DNA of 64,000 nucleotides, taken from positions 1-64,000 of the forward strand of contig CBDEVU010000007.1 in the NCBI GenBank assembly GCA_965243715.1. The letters run 5' to 3'. Shown piece by piece: positions 53,543 to 61,752 of the stretch. Under the pieces are notes generated by a model. That model saw only the letters and a program-made list of their open reading frames with translations. It was not told where the DNA came from and made no database searches. This DNA is from UBA11606 sp965243715. Lineage in GTDB: Bacteria > Actinomycetota > Acidimicrobiia > Acidimicrobiales > Aldehydirespiratoraceae. How positions within the stretch are numbered: the stretch's first letter is position 1; the number at the start of each line of letters is the position of its first letter. A program made the translations under genes and the position numbers.

Positions 53543-54687
53543 CGCCGTCGTTGTTTGGCGAGGACGGCGAGCGTCTCGTAGGCCGTACGATCCCAGGTCA
53601 AGGTCTCGGCCCGGCGTTGGGCAGCACGGGACAGTCGGGTCCGGAGCGCGTCGTTGCTAAGTATCTGGGATAGAGCTCCAGCCAACTCATCGGCGGTGTT
53701 GACGAGAAGCCCTGTCACTTGGTCGTTAACCGCGTCGGTGTGGCCCGGAATCCGAGTCGCAACCGCGGGCGTACCGCACGCCGCGGCCTCCGTAAGCGTC
53801 ATGCCCCAGCCCTCAGCCAACGACGTGCTAGCTACGGCCCACGCCCGGCGGTACCAATCGATGAGGGCGTCATGGGAGACGCGCCCCAGCAATTCACACC
53901 ACTTTGTCGCCTTGAGGTGCGCTATGTGACGTTCAATACGGTGGCGGTCGTAACCCTCGCCGATAATTACCAACCGGGCGTGGGGAATGCTCTGACGAAC
54001 GATGTGCATAGCGTCCACAAGAGCGGGAAAGTCCTTGGCAGGCATGAGTCGCCCCACTGCCACCACTAGCGGAGTTTCGCTCAGCGTTTCACCCGGTGTG
54101 AACTCTGGTCCTACACCGGGGTTGATAACCGTCACCCGGGAAGCCTTCAGCGCCATCCGCTGAAGAATGTGGGCTCGGGACGACTCTGACAAAGTCACGA
54201 TGGGTGTCCGTCGGTAAAAAGGCGGGGCGAAGTGCCGTTCGAGGATCTGCCCGGCCCGGGCAAGGCGAGGGGGGAGCACCATGGGCCACATATCTTCGTG
54301 GACGTGATGTAGCCAGGTCGCACGAGGTCCTCGCGCCCAGATAGGGGAAAAGAACGGGACACCGTTCCAGACCTCCACTAGGGCATCGCGGTGTCCATGA
54401 CGGCCCAGAAGCTCGGAGGCAACCGCTCGCGGAAAAACTAGGTAGCGGCCGGCGCGACGGACCACGGTGTAGCCATCTCGAACGGTCTCGGGTGGTGCGC
54501 CTTGGGCGTAGGACGTGCGCATCATCACCTCGAGGCCCGCTTTCGCCCATCGCGCCGCCACGGCCGAGGCATGCAACTCCGATCCGCCTGCTTCCACATC
54601 GGCTAGGTCCCGCCACGCCAGTATGTGGATACGCTTGATCCCTGCCTTGTGGCCAAGTTCGCCGATCGTGGCGACATTGTCGTACAC
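53539..54687 (-). CDS. GT4-family glycosyltransferase
   Basis: A 382-residue GT-B retaining glycosyltransferase. The N-terminal EAGGSELHASAVAARW and the donor-binding C-terminal domain with VAVGRLMPAKDFP, EGWGMTLTEAAACGTPAVA and the E-x7-E pattern are clear. The GTG start at 54687 has a strong AGGAGG (54695-54700 on the minus strand). It is predicted to build a surface polysaccharide or glycolipid using a nucleotide sugar. It is translationally coupled to the AftD gene and probably supplies the acceptor chain, by context only. Confidence 0.88.
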   Translation of the reverse strand: MYDNVATIGELGHKAGIKRIHILAWRDLADVEAGGSELHASAVAARWAKAGLEVMMRTSYAQGAPPETVRDGYTVVRRAGRYLVFPRAVASELLGRHGHRDALVEVWNGVPFFSPIWARGPRATWLHHVHEDMWPMVLPPRLARAGQILERHFAPPFYRRTPIVTLSESSRAHILQRMALKASRVTVINPGVGPEFTPGETLSETPLVVAVGRLMPAKDFPALVDAMHIVRQSIPHARLVIIGEGYDRHRIERHIAHLKATKWCELLGRVSHDALIDWYRRAWAVASTSLAEGWGMTLTEAAACGTPAVATRIPGHTDAVNDQVTGLLVNTADELAGALSQILSNDALRTRLSRAAQRRAETLTWDRTAYETLAVLAKQRRR

Positions 54688-54765
54688 TGGGTGTCCTCCT
54701 AAACCACGCCACGAACGGTGCCAGTCTACCGGTCGGGCGTCGTGGCTCGATTTGGCCGCGGCCGG

Positions 54766-56214
54766 TTAGGGTTCAGAAGGGACCATCGTTTCGTGGTATT
54801 CGGCCTCAACGTTCACGTCCCACACATCGTGGTTCGTGCCGGTGGTGATGTTTTCGACGGTGAGCATTGCGGTGTACATCGAGTGATCTTGGTTGTTGTA
54901 GCGATGCATGCCGTTACGTCCCACCGGATAGACGTTGGTGGCGTTCGTAGCGAGCCATTCTCGCAAGATGTCGACGTTGGCGCGATAAGTCGCATCGTAC
55001 ATCGGGTAGGCCTTTGGCATTCTCACGACGAAACCCTGCCTAACCGCGTCGGGTTCAAGGAGACCGAGTCGCTCCATCTCAGCCGTACCTAGCTCGACGA
55101 GATCAGCGTCGGGCATTGACCACAGTTGATCGCCCTCATCAACGAAGTACTCAAGACCAAGGCACGTCATGTCCGGTTCGGGGACCATGTCGGGTGACCA
55201 TGCGGCAAAGTTCTGCACTCGGCCCACCTCCACCTCCGACGAGTGGATATAAATCCAGTTGTCGGGAAAACCAGAACTCTTGGGAACGACAAGGGCGATA
55301 GTGAGAAAGTCTCGAAATTGCAACCCTGCCGCGGCAGCCAGAACCGCCGACGGGGGAAGTGGATCCATAGCCTGAACTAGGCGCGGAATTGGCATCGACG
55401 ATATTACGTGACGGCAGTCGTGGCGCACCGACCCATCGTCTGAAGTCGCCACGACAACTCGCGCCAAGCCGTCAAGATGTTCGATCCGCGTGACCGACTG
55501 GCCAAATTCGACTACCGAACCTTGAGCTGTCACCAGTTCGTGGCAACGTTCCCACATCATCCCCGGACCGTGGCGGGGATACTCGAACTCCTCGATGAGG
55601 CTAGTAATGTCGGTCTGTCTACGACGGGGGGTAAGAGAGTTCATTATGGCTCGAAACAGGTTCAGATTCTTAATGCGCTGGGCGGCCCAGTCGGCCTGAA
55701 TGTCGGCGGCGGGCACCCCCCAAACCTTCTCGGTATAGGTCTGGAAGAAGATGCGGTACAGGCGCCAACCAAACTTCGCCGCGATGTAGCCCTCAAACGT
55801 GGTCTGGTCTTTGGGGGGCCGTATCCGAGCGCCAACGTAGGAAGCCACGCATCGAACCGCTTCGATCGGGCCCAGGTTGCGTAACGCGTTCATGGCTCGC
55901 AGCGGATAGTCGTAGAAGCGTCCTTGATAGAAGATGCGACTCATGCGGGGAACGAGGAGGAACTCTTCGTCGGGCAAGATTTCGTGCCAGAGATCGCGTA
56001 CGGGCTTGACCTTGGTGAAGAAGCGGTGGCCGCCGATGTCGAAACGCCACCCATCGATCTCGACCGTGCGGGAGATGCCGCCGACTACATCGTCGGCTTC
56101 AACAACGACGACGCGTTCGCCCGCTTGGCCAAGTTGGTAGGCCGCGGTGAGACCCGCCGGCCCCGCCCCGATAATGATCACCGGTGGCTCGCGGTAAGCA
56201 CTGGGATTACTCAC
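54766..56214 (-). CDS. FAD-dependent oxidoreductase, UDP-galactopyranose mutase/amine oxidase-like
   Basis: A 482-residue flavoprotein. The dinucleotide motif IIGAGPAGLTAAYQLG is at residues 14-29, followed by DVVGGISRTVEIDGWRFDIGGHRFF, a pattern shared with protoporphyrinogen-oxidase-like and UGM-like enzymes in envelope glycan clusters. FGWRLYRIFFQTYTEKVWG and GRNGMHRYNNQDHSM are further conserved stretches. The GTG start at 56214 follows AAGGGG. If it is a sugar mutase it would make a furanose donor, fitting the AftD/GT4 neighbours 79 bp downstream. A redox role on a lipid-linked sugar is equally possible. Confidence 0.78.
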   Translation of the reverse strand: MSNPSAYREPPVIIIGAGPAGLTAAYQLGQAGERVVVVEADDVVGGISRTVEIDGWRFDIGGHRFFTKVKPVRDLWHEILPDEEFLLVPRMSRIFYQGRFYDYPLRAMNALRNLGPIEAVRCVASYVGARIRPPKDQTTFEGYIAAKFGWRLYRIFFQTYTEKVWGVPAADIQADWAAQRIKNLNLFRAIMNSLTPRRRQTDITSLIEEFEYPRHGPGMMWERCHELVTAQGSVVEFGQSVTRIEHLDGLARVVVATSDDGSVRHDCRHVISSMPIPRLVQAMDPLPPSAVLAAAAGLQFRDFLTIALVVPKSSGFPDNWIYIHSSEVEVGRVQNFAAWSPDMVPEPDMTCLGLEYFVDEGDQLWSMPDADLVELGTAEMERLGLLEPDAVRQGFVVRMPKAYPMYDATYRANVDILREWLATNATNVYPVGRNGMHRYNNQDHSMYTAMLTVENITTGTNHDVWDVNVEAEYHETMVPSEP

Positions 56215-56244
56215 CTTGACCCCTTCTAGGCAAACGAAATCAAC

Positions 56245-56261
56245 CTGCTAGCGGGTAGCAG
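56245..56261. promoter_or_regulatory. Small hairpin in a divergent intergenic region
   Basis: CTGCTA (56245-56250) and TAGCAG (56256-56261) form a perfect six-base inverted repeat with a five-base loop. It lies in the 99-bp gap between the divergent flavoprotein and zinc-ribbon genes. It could be an operator or a short attenuator; there is no direct evidence for either. Confidence 0.25.
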
Positions 56262-56313
56262 CAATTTAGCAACGGTAAGAGTCTAGATAGCGAAATTGTG
56301 CAACGCTGCATAA

Positions 56314-56502
56314 ATGAGCGATGAATCAACAGTATGCCCGCGGTGCGGGGTCGATTCCGTGATGACCTACTACGGGCCGTGCGTGACATGTCGCGACGAA
56401 CTCCGAGCTACGTTGGGCGGCGACTCACGCGATGTGGATAGCGTCGAGTATGAGCCGAAAATGAACGTAACCCCCAACGCCGTGGCTTTCAGAGATGACT
56501 AG
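56314..56502 (+). CDS. Small zinc-ribbon protein (62 aa)
   Basis: A 62-residue protein with two CXXC pairs (Cys8/Cys11 in CPRCG, Cys23/Cys26 in CVTC), a single zinc ribbon. The C-terminal half is acidic and ends with EYEPKMNVTPNAVAFRDD. I believe similar proteins occur in related actinobacteria, but I cannot name a family. It stands alone between divergent and convergent genes, with TAGATA about 24 bases before its ATG and no ribosome-binding site. The function is unknown. Confidence 0.75.
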   Translation: MSDESTVCPRCGVDSVMTYYGPCVTCRDELRATLGGDSRDVDSVEYEPKMNVTPNAVAFRDD

Positions 56503-56526
56503 AGCGGCGGCGGCGTCGCCGAGTCG

Positions 56527-57282
56527 TTAGCAAGGCCAGAGACCTCGACGCATGTACACCTCGCGTAGGGTTTCGGGTTGGTCGGTCATGATGCCGTCCA
56601 CGCCGAGATCGAGAAGGCGGTCTATCTCCTCAGGATCATCGATCGTCCACACATGGACGGCTAAATCGTGGCGATGGGCACCGGCCACGAACCGTCGGGT
56701 TACAATCGGTATCGACCCCGCGGCGACCGGTACCTGCAGCGTCTCGAATCGTGGGCTCCGGATCGGGACCATGTAGCCGGCCAGAACGGTCCCCAAGACT
56801 CCGAGCGGACCGGCCCCCGTGCAAAGTCCGGGCCCGACGATCTCCTTCACGGCCCGAGTTCGGCGACCGCTGAACGCGGTGACACAAACGCGATCGAGTA
56901 TCGGCCGAGGCGAAAGTGCGGCGGCGAGAGGCTGAATGGCCTGATCGTCTTTGGGATCGATGTTGATGCGAGTTTCGGGGAATGCTTCGAACAGTTCCTC
57001 TAATCGCATGACCGAATCGGTGCCGTCGACACGGGCTCGTTTAACCGCGGCCCAGGAAAGATCGCTGATGAGACCAACCTGATCGGTAACGCGGTCAAGT
57101 TCTTTGTCGTGGAAAACAACCAACTTGTTGTCTTGGGTGACGTGGACGTCAGTTTCGAGGTGGGTAAATCCCAGTTCGACTGCGTGACGAAAGGCCCGCT
57201 CGGTATTTTCGGGGTAGACGCCCGCACCGCCCCGGTGGGCAATGGCGAGCGGGCCGTGATGATCAAGGTAGGGATGTACCAC
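56527..57282 (-). CDS. Glycerophosphodiester phosphodiesterase
   Basis: A 251-residue GDPD TIM barrel that hydrolyses glycerophosphodiesters to glycerol-3-phosphate and an alcohol. AHRGGAG (catalytic His), ENTERAF, LETDVHVTQD and VVFHD (second catalytic His) are in the canonical order, and the C terminus has VWTIDDPEEIDRLLDLGVDGIMTDQPE. No signal peptide is seen with this start. GTG 57282 (MVHPYLDHHGP) fits family starts; GTG 57333 is possible. The longer frame to 57657 overlaps pyruvate kinase and is rejected. Confidence 0.87.
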   Translation of the reverse strand: MVHPYLDHHGPLAIAHRGGAGVYPENTERAFRHAVELGFTHLETDVHVTQDNKLVVFHDKELDRVTDQVGLISDLSWAAVKRARVDGTDSVMRLEELFEAFPETRINIDPKDDQAIQPLAAALSPRPILDRVCVTAFSGRRTRAVKEIVGPGLCTGAGPLGVLGTVLAGYMVPIRSPRFETLQVPVAAGSIPIVTRRFVAGAHRHDLAVHVWTIDDPEEIDRLLDLGVDGIMTDQPETLREVYMRRGLWPC

Positions 57283-57338
57283 ACCGCGAACACTAACCGA
57301 GTCGAACCGTAAGGCAGAGGGGAATGAGGTCACGAAGG

Positions 57339-57344
57339 TAACCT
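57339..57344 (+). promoter_or_regulatory. pyk: Candidate -10 element (TAACCT), leaderless
   Basis: TAACCT is followed by GAAACG and the pyk ATG at 57351. The six-base spacing and lack of a Shine-Dalgarno match the other leaderless candidates in this window. Confidence 0.5.
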
Positions 57345-57350
57345 GAAACG

Positions 57351-58781
57351 ATGAACCGACGCACCAAGATTGTCGCCACAATTGGCCCCGCTTCCGACGA
57401 CCCGGCGACCCTGCGGGCGATGATTCACGCGGGAATGGATGTGGCCCGCCTCGGTTTGGCCCACAACACGATCGACGAAGGCCTCCAGCGGTACCACCGG
57501 ATCCGTACCGTCGCCGCAGAAGTTGGTCGCCGGGTCGGCCTACTGGTCGACCTTCCGGGGCCGAAGGTTCGGGCGGGGAGCTTCGGTGAGTCGGGCATCG
57601 ACATCGAAACCGGCTCCTGCCTAGAACTTCGCGTGGGCCAGTCCCAATCGACCGCATCGGTGGTCGAGGTCGACTACGAATGGCTCCTGCGAGACATCCA
57701 AATTGGCGATCATCTCACTATCGGTGATGGCGGGGCGGGGCTGGAGGTGACCGACAAGCAGGTCGACAAGCTTCTCGCTACTGTCGTTCACGGCAGTCGA
57801 CTGCGCGGTCGGCCGGGGGTCCACGTACCGAGCGATCGACTCCAGATACCGACGCCCACGCCGGAAGATTTCGTGGCCCTCGATGCCTTCGTCGAAGCAG
57901 GCGTTGACATGGTTGCAGTGAGTTTTGTTCGCTCCGCCCACGATATTCGGCGGGTTGGTACCGAGTTGCATCCCCGAGGCCCGCTAGTCATTGCCAAGAT
58001 TGAGACGAAGGCGGCCGTCGACAACCTGCCGGGGATCATCGAAGCTTCGGGGGCGGTCATGGTCGCCCGGGGCGATCTCGGTAACGAGTGCAGCCTCGAG
58101 GATCTTCCCCACCTACAAAAGCAAATTATTCGGCAGTGCATTGCTGGCGGTCGACCCGTAATCACCGCGACGCAAATGTTGGAGTCGATGGTCACCAGTC
58201 CGTCTCCGACCCGAGCCGAGGCCTCTGACGTTGCGAACGCGGTTTTCGACGGTTCTTCGGCCGTCATGCTCTCTGGCGAGACGGCAATCGGGCGAGATCC
58301 AGTCAACGTGGTGCGAACCATGAGCCGTATTGCCCAGCGGGCCGACGAAGAGATGGACTACGAAGCGTGGGCCAAGCAACTAGCTGACCTTCGTATGACC
58401 AACGAGGACGCTGATGCTGCCTCGGTAACCGACGCCATGACGATGGCGGCGTGGAGGGCCACCGGAGAACTCGGCATCGACAACGTGATCTGTATCTCCG
58501 GCTCGGGTTTCACGGTCCGGTCAATGGCTCGGTTCCGCCCCGAGGCCAACATTCTCGGATTCTCCGTCAATGAAGCAACCGTTCAGCAACTCACCTTGAG
58601 TTGGGGAACCACGCCCATGCTTATGGATTCGGGCGGATCCAACGAGGAGATGGTCAAAGAGGCACTACGCCTCGCCAAGTCATCGGGCCACGTTCGCCCC
58701 GGTGAACTCGTGGGCGTGCTCGCAGGCTCCGACAGTCGCTCTCGCAGCACCAATGTGTTGCGTATTGAGCAGGTTCCCTAG
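57351..58781 (+). CDS. pyk: Pyruvate kinase, divergent subfamily
   Basis: A 476-residue pyruvate kinase-fold enzyme (phosphoenolpyruvate + ADP to pyruvate + ATP). Conserved elements are TKIVATIGP, the catalytic lysine in AKIET, MVARGDLG, and ITATQMLESM with PTRAEASDVANAV. It reads DLPGPKVR, with Lys at the position that marks K+-independent enzymes. Unusually, the near-universal RLNFSHG is RLGLAHN, replacing the Asn and Ser that help hold monovalent cation and substrate. GVNLPG is replaced by GVHVPS. Activity may be retained in a sister subfamily. Whether another pyk exists in this genome cannot be seen. Confidence 0.87.
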   Translation: MNRRTKIVATIGPASDDPATLRAMIHAGMDVARLGLAHNTIDEGLQRYHRIRTVAAEVGRRVGLLVDLPGPKVRAGSFGESGIDIETGSCLELRVGQSQSTASVVEVDYEWLLRDIQIGDHLTIGDGGAGLEVTDKQVDKLLATVVHGSRLRGRPGVHVPSDRLQIPTPTPEDFVALDAFVEAGVDMVAVSFVRSAHDIRRVGTELHPRGPLVIAKIETKAAVDNLPGIIEASGAVMVARGDLGNECSLEDLPHLQKQIIRQCIAGGRPVITATQMLESMVTSPSPTRAEASDVANAVFDGSSAVMLSGETAIGRDPVNVVRTMSRIAQRADEEMDYEAWAKQLADLRMTNEDADAASVTDAMTMAAWRATGELGIDNVICISGSGFTVRSMARFRPEANILGFSVNEATVQQLTLSWGTTPMLMDSGGSNEEMVKEALRLAKSSGHVRPGELVGVLAGSDSRSRSTNVLRIEQVP

Positions 58782-58797
58782 TACCCCAACCAACCGG

Positions 58798-59115
58798 CTA
58801 GGAGACGTCCTCCCATTCTTCTCCGTAGTGGAAGCACAACTCTTCGTCGGCCTCAATGGCGTGTTTGGCGTAGAGGTCAGGTCCGTCGAACTCGACGTTG
58901 GGATTGCTCGAGTGGTTGAGCCACCGCAAGACGCTGTCGCCGTCGATACCACAGTACTCGCCGTTATTGCCTTCAACCCACAAGACGTGCGTGCCGTTGC
59001 TCTGCGTCCGGCGTCCCGTGTATCGACCTATGAAGGCCCGGGCTCCGATGCGCTGGGTGGCGAAAGCACCGCGGCCATGGATCGGCGATTCTCGGGCCTC
59101 GACCATATCGATCAT
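58798..59115 (-). CDS. Small SET-domain protein-lysine methyltransferase
   Basis: A 105-residue protein that is almost only a SET core. SPIHGRGAFATQ is at the N terminus, WLNHSSNPNVEF carries the NHS SAM/substrate knot, and EELCFHYGEEW supplies the catalytic tyrosine. No pre- or post-SET cysteines are present. Minimal SET proteins occur sporadically in bacteria, and their targets are mostly unknown. Its start overlaps the 77-aa gene stop (ATGA), and an rRNA methyltransferase is upstream in the same operon, so a ribosomal or nucleoid protein substrate is conceivable. Confidence 0.85.
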   Translation of the reverse strand: MIDMVEARESPIHGRGAFATQRIGARAFIGRYTGRRTQSNGTHVLWVEGNNGEYCGIDGDSVLRWLNHSSNPNVEFDGPDLYAKHAIEADEELCFHYGEEWEDVS

Positions 59116-59345
59116 TCGTCGTCTATGGAGTCGATGGCGACCGAGTCGGGGAAACTCATCACGAGAAGCGCATCAGCGGAGGAAGGACCGCCGTCGACGC
59201 GATGAACTCGTCGGGTGAACTGACCCCTATGGCGGGGGAGGAGGTCCGTGAGCGCTTTGATGTACTCCTCGAACTGCTCGGTTGCGCCGGTTCCCCACAA
59301 CCGCACGGTGAGTTCAATGTTGCTACCTTCGGCCACGGACTTCAC
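59112..59345 (-). CDS. Small DUF1330-like protein (77 aa)
   Basis: A 77-residue protein with the beta-alpha-beta pattern of the dimeric ferredoxin-like (EthD/DUF1330) group: IELTVRLWG, a helix EQFEEYIKALTDLL, then GQFTRRVHRVDG and ADALLVMSFPD. The family assignment is tentative. It overlaps the SET gene by 4 bp and its ATG overlaps or abuts the RlmI-like stop, so all three are one transcript. No enzyme activity can be assigned. Confidence 0.65.
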   Translation of the reverse strand: MKSVAEGSNIELTVRLWGTGATEQFEEYIKALTDLLPRHRGQFTRRVHRVDGGPSSADALLVMSFPDSVAIDSIDDE

Positions 59346-59346
59346 G

Positions 59347-60591
59347 CTACCCGACCCGCCCTAGTAGGGCTTTCAGGTAACGGCCATGCACGAACCCGAT
59401 TGGGTGATCGACGGGGTGACCCGTTCGTTCGATTTCGGTCAGCGAGACCGAGCGACTCGCTGCGACATAGTGAATCCCGGCGAAGAACGAGTCGGCATCA
59501 ACCCGACTCGAACACGAAGCCTGCAGCAAGAGTCCGCCGGGAGTGACCAGACCAATACCGAGATGAGTAAGACGCTGATATGCCCGTTGGGCGCGGCCAA
59601 TGGAAGCCCGGTTGGGCGCAAACGATGGCGGGTCAATGACAACGAGGTCGTAACGTGATCCCGCCACGGTGAGGGCCTCCATGACCTCGAAGGCGTCGCC
59701 CACCGTCGTGCGGTGTTTGGTCGGGTCCGGGAACGCCGACCGATTGGCGACCATGTTGTCGGCTGCCGCGTCGATGGCGTGAGGCGACAGGTCGGTGCTG
59801 TGGACGTGGCGGGCCCCACCAGCCGCTGCGTGGACACTAAATCCCCCATGTCCGCAGAACACGTCGAGCACTCGGCCTCCTGCGCTGTGGTGTCGCACCA
59901 ACTGACGGTTGTCGCGCTGATCGAGAAAATAACCAGTTTTTTGACCTATCACGGGTTCAGCTTTAAAGGTCAGGCCGTTTTCTAAGAACGCCACTGGGTC
60001 AGGCAGAGTCAGTCCATAGAGAGTTTCGCCGTCGGCAAACGCAAGGCCGGTTCGACCCGAAACGTTGCGGGCGAGGCGCAAGACGATCGACTCCAACTCG
60101 ACGAGTTCGAGCAGCGCCGCCAACACGTTGCGCAGATGCGGGAGCCACGCTTCGCTATAGAGTTTGACGACGGCGACGTTGTCGTATTGGTCGATGACCA
60201 GCGAAGGAAGCAGATCGTTCTCTCCGTGGACAAGACGATAAGCGGTGGTACCGGCCGAGTCGAGCAGAGACTGTCGCCGAAGCAAGGCGTCGCTGATGCG
60301 GGTTAGCCAGAAGTAGTGATCGATTGGGGTTGGTTTTCCGTGGTGGAGAATCCGGACGCGGATAGGGGATAGCGGATCCCACAAGCCAATCGCGACGAAG
60401 CGGCGATCTTGATCGAAGATGACCGCAAGGTCGCCCGCTTTGCCCGCGTGTGAAACCGAGGTGATGGCTTGGTCATAGATCCACGGATGCCCGCCGCGAA
60501 TCTGTCGGAGAGCGTCCTTGGAGACCCGAACGGCCAGGCGACGGTCATTGGGGACCAGCCAGTGACTAGCGTCAGATAGATCGTGCGGCAA
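59347..60591 (-). CDS. rlmI: Class I SAM-dependent rRNA methyltransferase (RlmI-like)
   Basis: A 414-residue protein. An N-terminal PUA-like RNA-binding domain (KDALRQIRGGHPWIYDQAI) is followed by a middle domain with EKP-like PVIGQKTGYFLDQRDNR. The methyltransferase domain has VLDVFCGHGGFSVHAA (SAM motif I) and VVIDPPSFAPNR (motif IV). It matches the RlmI/YccW family that methylates a 23S rRNA cytosine. The start is TTG at 60591, the only candidate; TAGAAT lies eight bases upstream, consistent with a leaderless transcript. Confidence 0.9.
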   Translation of the reverse strand: MPHDLSDASHWLVPNDRRLAVRVSKDALRQIRGGHPWIYDQAITSVSHAGKAGDLAVIFDQDRRFVAIGLWDPLSPIRVRILHHGKPTPIDHYFWLTRISDALLRRQSLLDSAGTTAYRLVHGENDLLPSLVIDQYDNVAVVKLYSEAWLPHLRNVLAALLELVELESIVLRLARNVSGRTGLAFADGETLYGLTLPDPVAFLENGLTFKAEPVIGQKTGYFLDQRDNRQLVRHHSAGGRVLDVFCGHGGFSVHAAAGGARHVHSTDLSPHAIDAAADNMVANRSAFPDPTKHRTTVGDAFEVMEALTVAGSRYDLVVIDPPSFAPNRASIGRAQRAYQRLTHLGIGLVTPGGLLLQASCSSRVDADSFFAGIHYVAASRSVSLTEIERTGHPVDHPIGFVHGRYLKALLGRVG

Positions 60592-60761
60592 CGCAGACTA
60601 TTCTACCAAGTTGAGCACGTTCAAGACCATCGACGATATGACTGAGCCGCGCGTCTGGCATACCGAAGTTCGTGAGCCAAGGTAAGCAATTCATCAGTTA
60701 CTTTACATAACCTATATTTCCGGCGGCCTCCAAGGGGAGTAGATTCGGGCAAACTTAGCGG

Positions 60762-61631
60762 ATGAGCAATCGGCCCGCGTCCCCTGTGCCCCCAGAGCCT
60801 CCGGATGCCGCGACGCGCCGAACGGTCGACCTTGTGGTTTCCTACGATGTCGACCGCCTCCCACCCTACGACGAGGCCTGGTTCGCTAACGCTCGCCGCC
60901 GTCTGACGAAACTCACAGAGGTTTGGGTGCCTCCGAGGGAGGCCAAAACGTTTCGAGTCGATGCCGGACAGTTCATCCGCATAGTAAGTGTCGAACGGCC
61001 TCAGGTTGGCGATCTGAACCTCTGGAACGCCCACGATCTCCAAGAACGCTTCTTTAGCGGTAAGACTCGCCAACTTCACGCCACCCATGTGACTACAGGC
61101 GATCGACTATGGAGCACCATGCCCGGCCTGCGCCCGCTTGTCACCATTAGCCACGACACGCTCGGTTGGTACGGCTTCGACTCCGATGGCGGCGGCGTAC
61201 ACGATGTCATTGGTACTCGCTGCGATCCGTACACGCAGAAGTTGCTAAACGGCACCGACTATCACCATTGCTGTCATTCCAACCTTACCCGAGCACTCGC
61301 CCAAGAACTTGACATAACTTTACCCGAGGCCGAGCTTCATGTTCACGACGTGCTGAACGTATTTATGTGTACCGGATTTACTCGCGACACGAATCAGTAT
61401 TTCATGCGAGCATCTCCCGTTCGTCCGGGTGACTATCTGGAACTATTTGCCGAGACCGATTTGCTCGGTGCTCTATCGGCTTGTCCGGGTGGCGACTGTA
61501 GCGCGTCTCACTCCGATGACGAGGCGGTCTGTGCTCCCCTGCTCATCGAAATCCACGCCCCTCACCCTGACGACCTCACGGACTGGGTTCGCTTCCCCGC
61601 TAATAGCTACGACGGAACCCACGGGATCTAA
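60762..61631 (+). CDS. DUF1989 (urea carboxylase-associated) family protein
   Basis: A 289-residue DUF1989 protein. Family hallmarks are VDAGQFIRIVSVERPQVGDL, LNLWNAHDLQERF, LHATHVTTGDRLWS, VIGTRCDPYT, YHHCCHSNLTRAL and FTRDTNQYFMRASP, with Cys/His residues suitable for a metal site. Members accompany urea carboxylase or act in guanidine and urea-related metabolism. No such genes are adjacent here, so the role is open. It stands alone between the RlmI operon (divergent) and the next gene. Confidence 0.88.
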   Translation: MSNRPASPVPPEPPDAATRRTVDLVVSYDVDRLPPYDEAWFANARRRLTKLTEVWVPPREAKTFRVDAGQFIRIVSVERPQVGDLNLWNAHDLQERFFSGKTRQLHATHVTTGDRLWSTMPGLRPLVTISHDTLGWYGFDSDGGGVHDVIGTRCDPYTQKLLNGTDYHHCCHSNLTRALAQELDITLPEAELHVHDVLNVFMCTGFTRDTNQYFMRASPVRPGDYLELFAETDLLGALSACPGGDCSASHSDDEAVCAPLLIEIHAPHPDDLTDWVRFPANSYDGTHGI

Positions 61632-61739
61632 CCGGCAGTTTCTTACGATTTTCGTCACCACTGACCCTCAAGGCAACTTAGCCGACAGCGATCCACGTAA
61701 TCTCGGCAGGTAAAGGTCGCCGACTGAGTGGCGGTGCGA

Positions 61740-61745
61740 TACCGT
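61740..61745 (+). promoter_or_regulatory. Candidate -10 element (TACCGT), leaderless
   Basis: TACCGT is followed by seven bases and the GTG at 61753. There is no Shine-Dalgarno. It belongs to the same start-proximal pattern seen elsewhere in the window. Confidence 0.4.
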
Positions 61746-61752
61746 TTCACCT

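Noticed and set aside
57283..57657. The extended N terminus of the phosphodiesterase frame.
   Set aside because: It would overlap about 300 bp of pyruvate kinase and shows no conserved residues; the GDPD fold begins near 57282.
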